Shown in pieces: positions 55,924 to 58,883 of a DNA stretch of 58,883 nt (positions within the stretch are counted from its first letter, which is position 1; every line of letters starts with the position of its first letter). Origin of the DNA: an uncultured Burkholderiales bacterium (GTDB lineage Bacteria > Pseudomonadota > Gammaproteobacteria > Burkholderiales > Burkholderiaceae_C). Location: NCBI GenBank assembly GCA_903838355.1, contig CAILYC010000058.1, forward strand, positions 1-58,883. The letters are read 5' to 3'. Both the position numbers and the translations under genes were made by a program. Under the pieces are notes generated by a model that saw nothing but the letters and a program-made list of their open reading frames with translations, was not told where the DNA came from and searched no databases.

Positions 55924-57417
55924 ATGCAGATGCAAAACTTTGCCCCCATCATGTTTGCCAGCCTGGTCTTTGTGATGCTCATTGGTTTTCCGGTGGCGTT
56001 TTCACTCTCGGCGCTCGGTCTCATGTGCGGTTTTGTGGCCATAGAGATGAACTGGTTTCCAGCCAACTTCATGGCCAATTTGCCCCTCAATGTGTTTGGC
56101 ATTTTGTCCAACGATTTGCTCTTGGCCATACCGTTTTTCACCTTCATGGGCTCCATTTTGGAGAAATGCGGCTTGGCCGAAGACATGCTCGACTCCATGG
56201 GGCAACTCTTTGGCCCCGTCAAAGGCGGCTTGGGTTACTCGGTGATCATTGTGGGCTTTATTTTGGGGGCCATCACCGGGACCGTCGCTGGTCAAGTGAT
56301 CGCCATGGCCTTGATCTCGCTGCCCGTCATGCTGCGCTACGGCTACAACACGCGTTACGCCACTGGGGTACTCGCCGCGTCGGGCACCATCACCCAACTG
56401 GTTCCACCCTCCTTGGTGCTCATCGTCATGGCCGACCAACTCGGGCGCAGTGTGGGCGACATGTACAAAGGGGCCTGGGGGCCAGCGATTCTCCAGGTGA
56501 GCTTTTTTGCCCTTTACACCTTTGCCGTTGGCGTGGTGAAGCCCTCCCATGTACCGGGTGTTCCCACAGAGGCACTCACCTTAAAGGGCTGGGCTTTGTG
56601 GTCCAAATGCCTCAAGGGCATCATCCCATCTGCCTTGCTGATTTTTGCAGTGCTGGGCTCCATGGGGGGCTTGCCTGGGATCAACACCGCCATTGCGACC
56701 CCCACGGAGGCTGGCGCCATGGGTTGCATGGGAGCGCTGCTCTTGGCCGCGCTCCACGGCAGACTAAGCTGGTCATTGGTCTGGCAGGCCATGAACAGCA
56801 CCATGCGGCTCACCGCCATGGTGGTCTACATCTTGATTGGATCGCGGGTCTTTTCCATGGTGTTTCAGGGCGTGGACGGCTCCAAATGGGTCGAAAGCAT
56901 GCTCACCGGACTGCCTGGTGGTCAGGTTGGATTCTTGTTGGTGGTGAACCTTTTTATCTTCTTTTTGGCCTTCTTTTTGGATTTCTTTGAAATTGCCTTC
57001 ATCATCTTGCCCATGCTCGCCCCCGTGGCCACCAAGCTCGGCATCGACATGGTCTGGTTTGGCGTGTTGCTGTGCGTGAACATGCAAACGAGTTTCATGC
57101 ACCCGCCCTTTGGTTTTGCGCTCTTTTATCTGCGCGGTATTGCCGATACCTTGTTCAAAGAGGGGCGCTTGTCCAAGCCCATCCTCTCCAATGACATATA
57201 CCTGGGCGCCATTCCCTGGGTGATCATGCAGCTGCTACTCGTGGTGGTGGTGATTTTTGTGCCCCAAAGTGTCACTTTCTTTTTGGACAAAGAGCAAAAG
57301 GTCGACATCGATAGCGTTGTCATTGAACTACCCGCCGATGAGAGCAACCCAGACAACAATGCCGATAAAAGCGTCGACGTCCCAGTGGGCCCCGTCGTTG
57401 AAGAACATCAAAAATAA
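55924..57417 (+). CDS. dctM: TRAP transporter large permease (DctM type)
   Basis: A 497-residue polytopic membrane protein with about 12-13 helices. IPFFTFMGSILEKCGLAEDM near residue 70, YNTRYATGVLAASGTITQLV with the PPS turn, and PTEAGAMGCMGALLLA are the classic DctM motifs; DFFEIAFIILPMLAPVATKL lies near the C-terminus. It is about 60 residues longer than the typical DctM, with a hydrophilic Asp-rich tail from about 455. With DctQ it imports organic acids using the sodium gradient. Confidence 0.92.
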   Translation: MQMQNFAPIMFASLVFVMLIGFPVAFSLSALGLMCGFVAIEMNWFPANFMANLPLNVFGILSNDLLLAIPFFTFMGSILEKCGLAEDMLDSMGQLFGPVKGGLGYSVIIVGFILGAITGTVAGQVIAMALISLPVMLRYGYNTRYATGVLAASGTITQLVPPSLVLIVMADQLGRSVGDMYKGAWGPAILQVSFFALYTFAVGVVKPSHVPGVPTEALTLKGWALWSKCLKGIIPSALLIFAVLGSMGGLPGINTAIATPTEAGAMGCMGALLLAALHGRLSWSLVWQAMNSTMRLTAMVVYILIGSRVFSMVFQGVDGSKWVESMLTGLPGGQVGFLLVVNLFIFFLAFFLDFFEIAFIILPMLAPVATKLGIDMVWFGVLLCVNMQTSFMHPPFGFALFYLRGIADTLFKEGRLSKPILSNDIYLGAIPWVIMQLLLVVVVIFVPQSVTFFLDKEQKVDIDSVVIELPADESNPDNNADKSVDVPVGPVVEEHQK

Positions 57418-57504
57418 AGTGCCTCGCGCAGACAACGAGAGGCGCCGCGTCCCAAGCGCGTGGACCCACAGGCCCAGCGCGGGGGGACAATCACCTTAGG
57501 TTGG

Positions 57505-58584
57505 TTAGAGTTTTTGCGATTGCATGAAGTTGTCAAATGGACTCTCAGCCACTTTGAACCACATGTTTTGATCGGCCCTGAATTTGCTGAAATCGGTATA
57601 GACCTTTTTCCAGTTTTCATTTTTGGCGGAAATTTCATCGTAAAACGCCATGGCTTCTTTGAAAGCCGCGACCATGACGTCCTTGGGGAAGGGCTTGAGT
57701 TTGGTGCCCGAGCCCACCAATTGCTTCAATGCCGCAGGGTTTTTGGCATCGTACCGGGCCTGAACATAGGTGTGGGCGACACTGGCAGCGGCCGCCACAA
57801 TCGCTTGGTTTTCAGGAGACAAGGCCTCAAAGGCTTTGTTGTTGATGAACACATCCAACTGAGGACCACCCTCCCACCAACCTGGATAGTAGTAATAGGG
57901 CGCCAATTTATTGAAATTGAGTTTTAAATCATCGTAAGGACCGATCCACTCGGCCGCATCGATGGTGCCTTTTTCCAGCGCAGGATAAATGTCGCCACCG
58001 GGAATATTTTGGGGAACAGCCCCAAGACGCTCGATCACCTTGCCACCAAAGCCACCAATGCGCATCTTCAAGCCCTTCATGTCGGCCAAGGACTTGATCT
58101 CTTTTCTAAACCAACCGGCCATTTGCGCACCCGTGTTGCCGGCAGGGAAATTGATGATGTTGTATTTGGCATAGAACTCTCTGAGCAGCTTCATGCCATT
58201 GCCCTCATGCATCCAGGCGGTCGATTGGCGAGAGTTCAAACCAAAGGGGATGCCGCACCCGAGCGCAAAGGTCTCGTCTTTGCCAAAGAAGTAGTAAGCC
58301 GCCGTGTGACAAGCCTCGACCGAGCCTTGCTGCACCCCATCGACCACGCCAAAGGCTGGCATCAATTCGCCAGGTCCGTGCACGGTGATTTCGAACTTGC
58401 CGCCCGAGAGATTTTTGACGGTCTGGGCAAACACTTCTGCGCCACCATATAGAGTGTCCAAGGACTTGGGGAAACTCGACGCCAAGCGCCAACGCACGGC
58501 GGCCTGTGCGTGCACCGCCGGGGCCAAGCCAGCCGCCAAAATACCGGCCAAGCCAGCGTTTCTGATCAGATTGCGTCTTTCCAT
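57505..58584 (-). CDS. TRAP transporter substrate-binding protein, TakP-like
   Basis: A 359-residue periplasmic binding protein. The N-terminus MERRNLIRNAGLAGILAAG looks like a twin-arginine signal, with cleavage near VHAQA. The mature protein has ASSFPKSLDTLYGGAEVFA, LKMRIGGFGGKVIERLG, IDAAEWIGPYDDL and YYYYPGWWEGGPQLD. These stretches resemble TakP, an alpha-keto-acid binder. The gene is convergent with dctM, so its promoter is separate. It most likely feeds the adjacent DctQM; the ligand is inferred to be a 2-oxo or similar monocarboxylic acid. Confidence 0.88.
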   Translation of the reverse strand: MERRNLIRNAGLAGILAAGLAPAVHAQAAVRWRLASSFPKSLDTLYGGAEVFAQTVKNLSGGKFEITVHGPGELMPAFGVVDGVQQGSVEACHTAAYYFFGKDETFALGCGIPFGLNSRQSTAWMHEGNGMKLLREFYAKYNIINFPAGNTGAQMAGWFRKEIKSLADMKGLKMRIGGFGGKVIERLGAVPQNIPGGDIYPALEKGTIDAAEWIGPYDDLKLNFNKLAPYYYYPGWWEGGPQLDVFINNKAFEALSPENQAIVAAAASVAHTYVQARYDAKNPAALKQLVGSGTKLKPFPKDVMVAAFKEAMAFYDEISAKNENWKKVYTDFSKFRADQNMWFKVAESPFDNFMQSQKL

Positions 58585-58883
58585 GAGTTCTCTCCGTGAG
58601 GTTAATCGGTCGGCACAGTCCCAATGACAGGCCCAGGTTGTGAGTTAAATTTTAAAGACTCCTGCTCACCGTTTGGCGCGGGTTTACCCGCTCAATCCAA
58701 GCAACCCCCCAGAGCTGGGTGGGCACCAAGGTGTCGGTTAGCCTGAAGTTCCACGAATTATCAGCCACTTTTCCCTAAATTTTCTTTATGAATCAATGAT
58801 GTATCTCTATTTTTGATCTGATTATTGTAGACATGTAAAAATGTGTTGACTCATGTGCATTGACATATATAATGTGGACATGC
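58585..58883. other. Intergenic region at the right edge
   Basis: The 299 bases after the dctP-type gene become AT-rich towards the end. They hold the likely promoter of that minus-strand gene and a rightward promoter (listed separately). The short sequence TGTRGACATG occurs twice, at 58826-58835 and 58873-58882. No gene is visible. Confidence 0.6.
58846..58873 (+). promoter_or_regulatory. Sigma-70 promoter reading out of the window
   Basis: TTGACT (-35) and TATAAT (-10) are separated by 16 bases. It points rightwards; its gene starts beyond base 58883. Confidence 0.65.

Noticed and set aside
57418..57504. Possible terminator between dctM and the convergent binding-protein gene
   Set aside because: GCCTCGC pairs imperfectly with GAGAGGC but there is no T run on either strand.
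1..58883. Mobile elements, CRISPR arrays, tRNA or rRNA genes
   Set aside because: I saw no transposase or integrase motif, no regularly spaced repeats and no cloverleaf or rRNA signature while reading both strands; a tRNA scan would confirm.

Overview
The window is one contiguous stretch of bacterial chromosome. It looks like a betaproteobacterium, probably order Burkholderiales and near Comamonadaceae. The evidence is the order nusB - aminotransferase - ybgC - tolQRA, a Bug-type periplasmic binding protein, the urtABCDE plus urease organisation, DUF2069 next to a GlcD-like oxidase, and a coxSLM-type molybdoenzyme. This placement comes from gene content and protein motifs only; no database search was possible. 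I see no tRNA, rRNA, insertion sequence, prophage or CRISPR array. Nearly all of the window is densely coding, and most long secondary reading frames are antisense shadows of real genes.

Layout from left to right. 1-4.2 kb: end of nusB, a class I aminotransferase, and ybgC-tolQ-tolR-tolA (cell-envelope Tol machine, without tolB and pal). 4.3-7.5 kb: a minus-strand cluster with a HbpS/GlcG-like protein, an MhpA-like FAD monooxygenase and a Bug solute-binding protein, probably for an aromatic or organic-acid substrate. 7.8-13.5 kb: a small secreted Cys protein, a class II glutamine amidotransferase, an MFS transporter whose start codon lies inside a 12-bp inverted repeat, aroC, a CBS-domain protein and a YihY-type membrane protein. 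13.6-18.5 kb: a DUF2069/FAD-oxidase fusion, thyA, folA, a DUF4337 protein and an exonuclease III.

19-35.4 kb is a nitrogen-assimilation block: ntrC, ntrB and glnA, then a molybdopterin-binding-domain protein, the urea ABC importer urtABCDE (minus strand), and divergently the urease genes ureABCEFG (plus strand). The 348-bp gap between urtA and ureA carries two outward-facing sigma-54 promoter matches with a cluster of NtrC-like dyads between them. glnA also has a sigma-54 promoter and an NtrC dyad. Together these suggest that NtrB/NtrC, encoded here, switches on glutamine synthetase, urea uptake and urea hydrolysis under nitrogen limitation. The accessory gene ureD is not in the window.

35.5-45.5 kb: recC-recB-recD (minus strand), with a 12-bp tandem repeat inside recC. 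45.6-52.2 kb: coxS-coxL-coxM-coxD-coxE-coxG, a form II (AYRGAGR) CO-dehydrogenase-like molybdenum hydroxylase with its maturation genes. 52.5-54.9 kb: tupB-tupC-tupA, a tungstate-type ABC importer that fits the neighbouring molybdopterin enzyme; its leader has terminator-like structure. 55.3-58.6 kb: a TRAP transporter (small and large permeases on plus, a TakP-like binding protein convergent on minus). The right edge carries a strong-looking sigma-70 promoter that reads out of the window.

The observations I rate highest are the bidirectional sigma-54/NtrC region at 30.7-31.0 kb, the start codon buried in an inverted repeat at 10.36-10.42 kb, the DUF2069-oxidase fusion, the missing ureD, and the pairing of a form II CODH-like enzyme with a tungstate importer. 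I found no clear sign of a wholly new multi-gene system.
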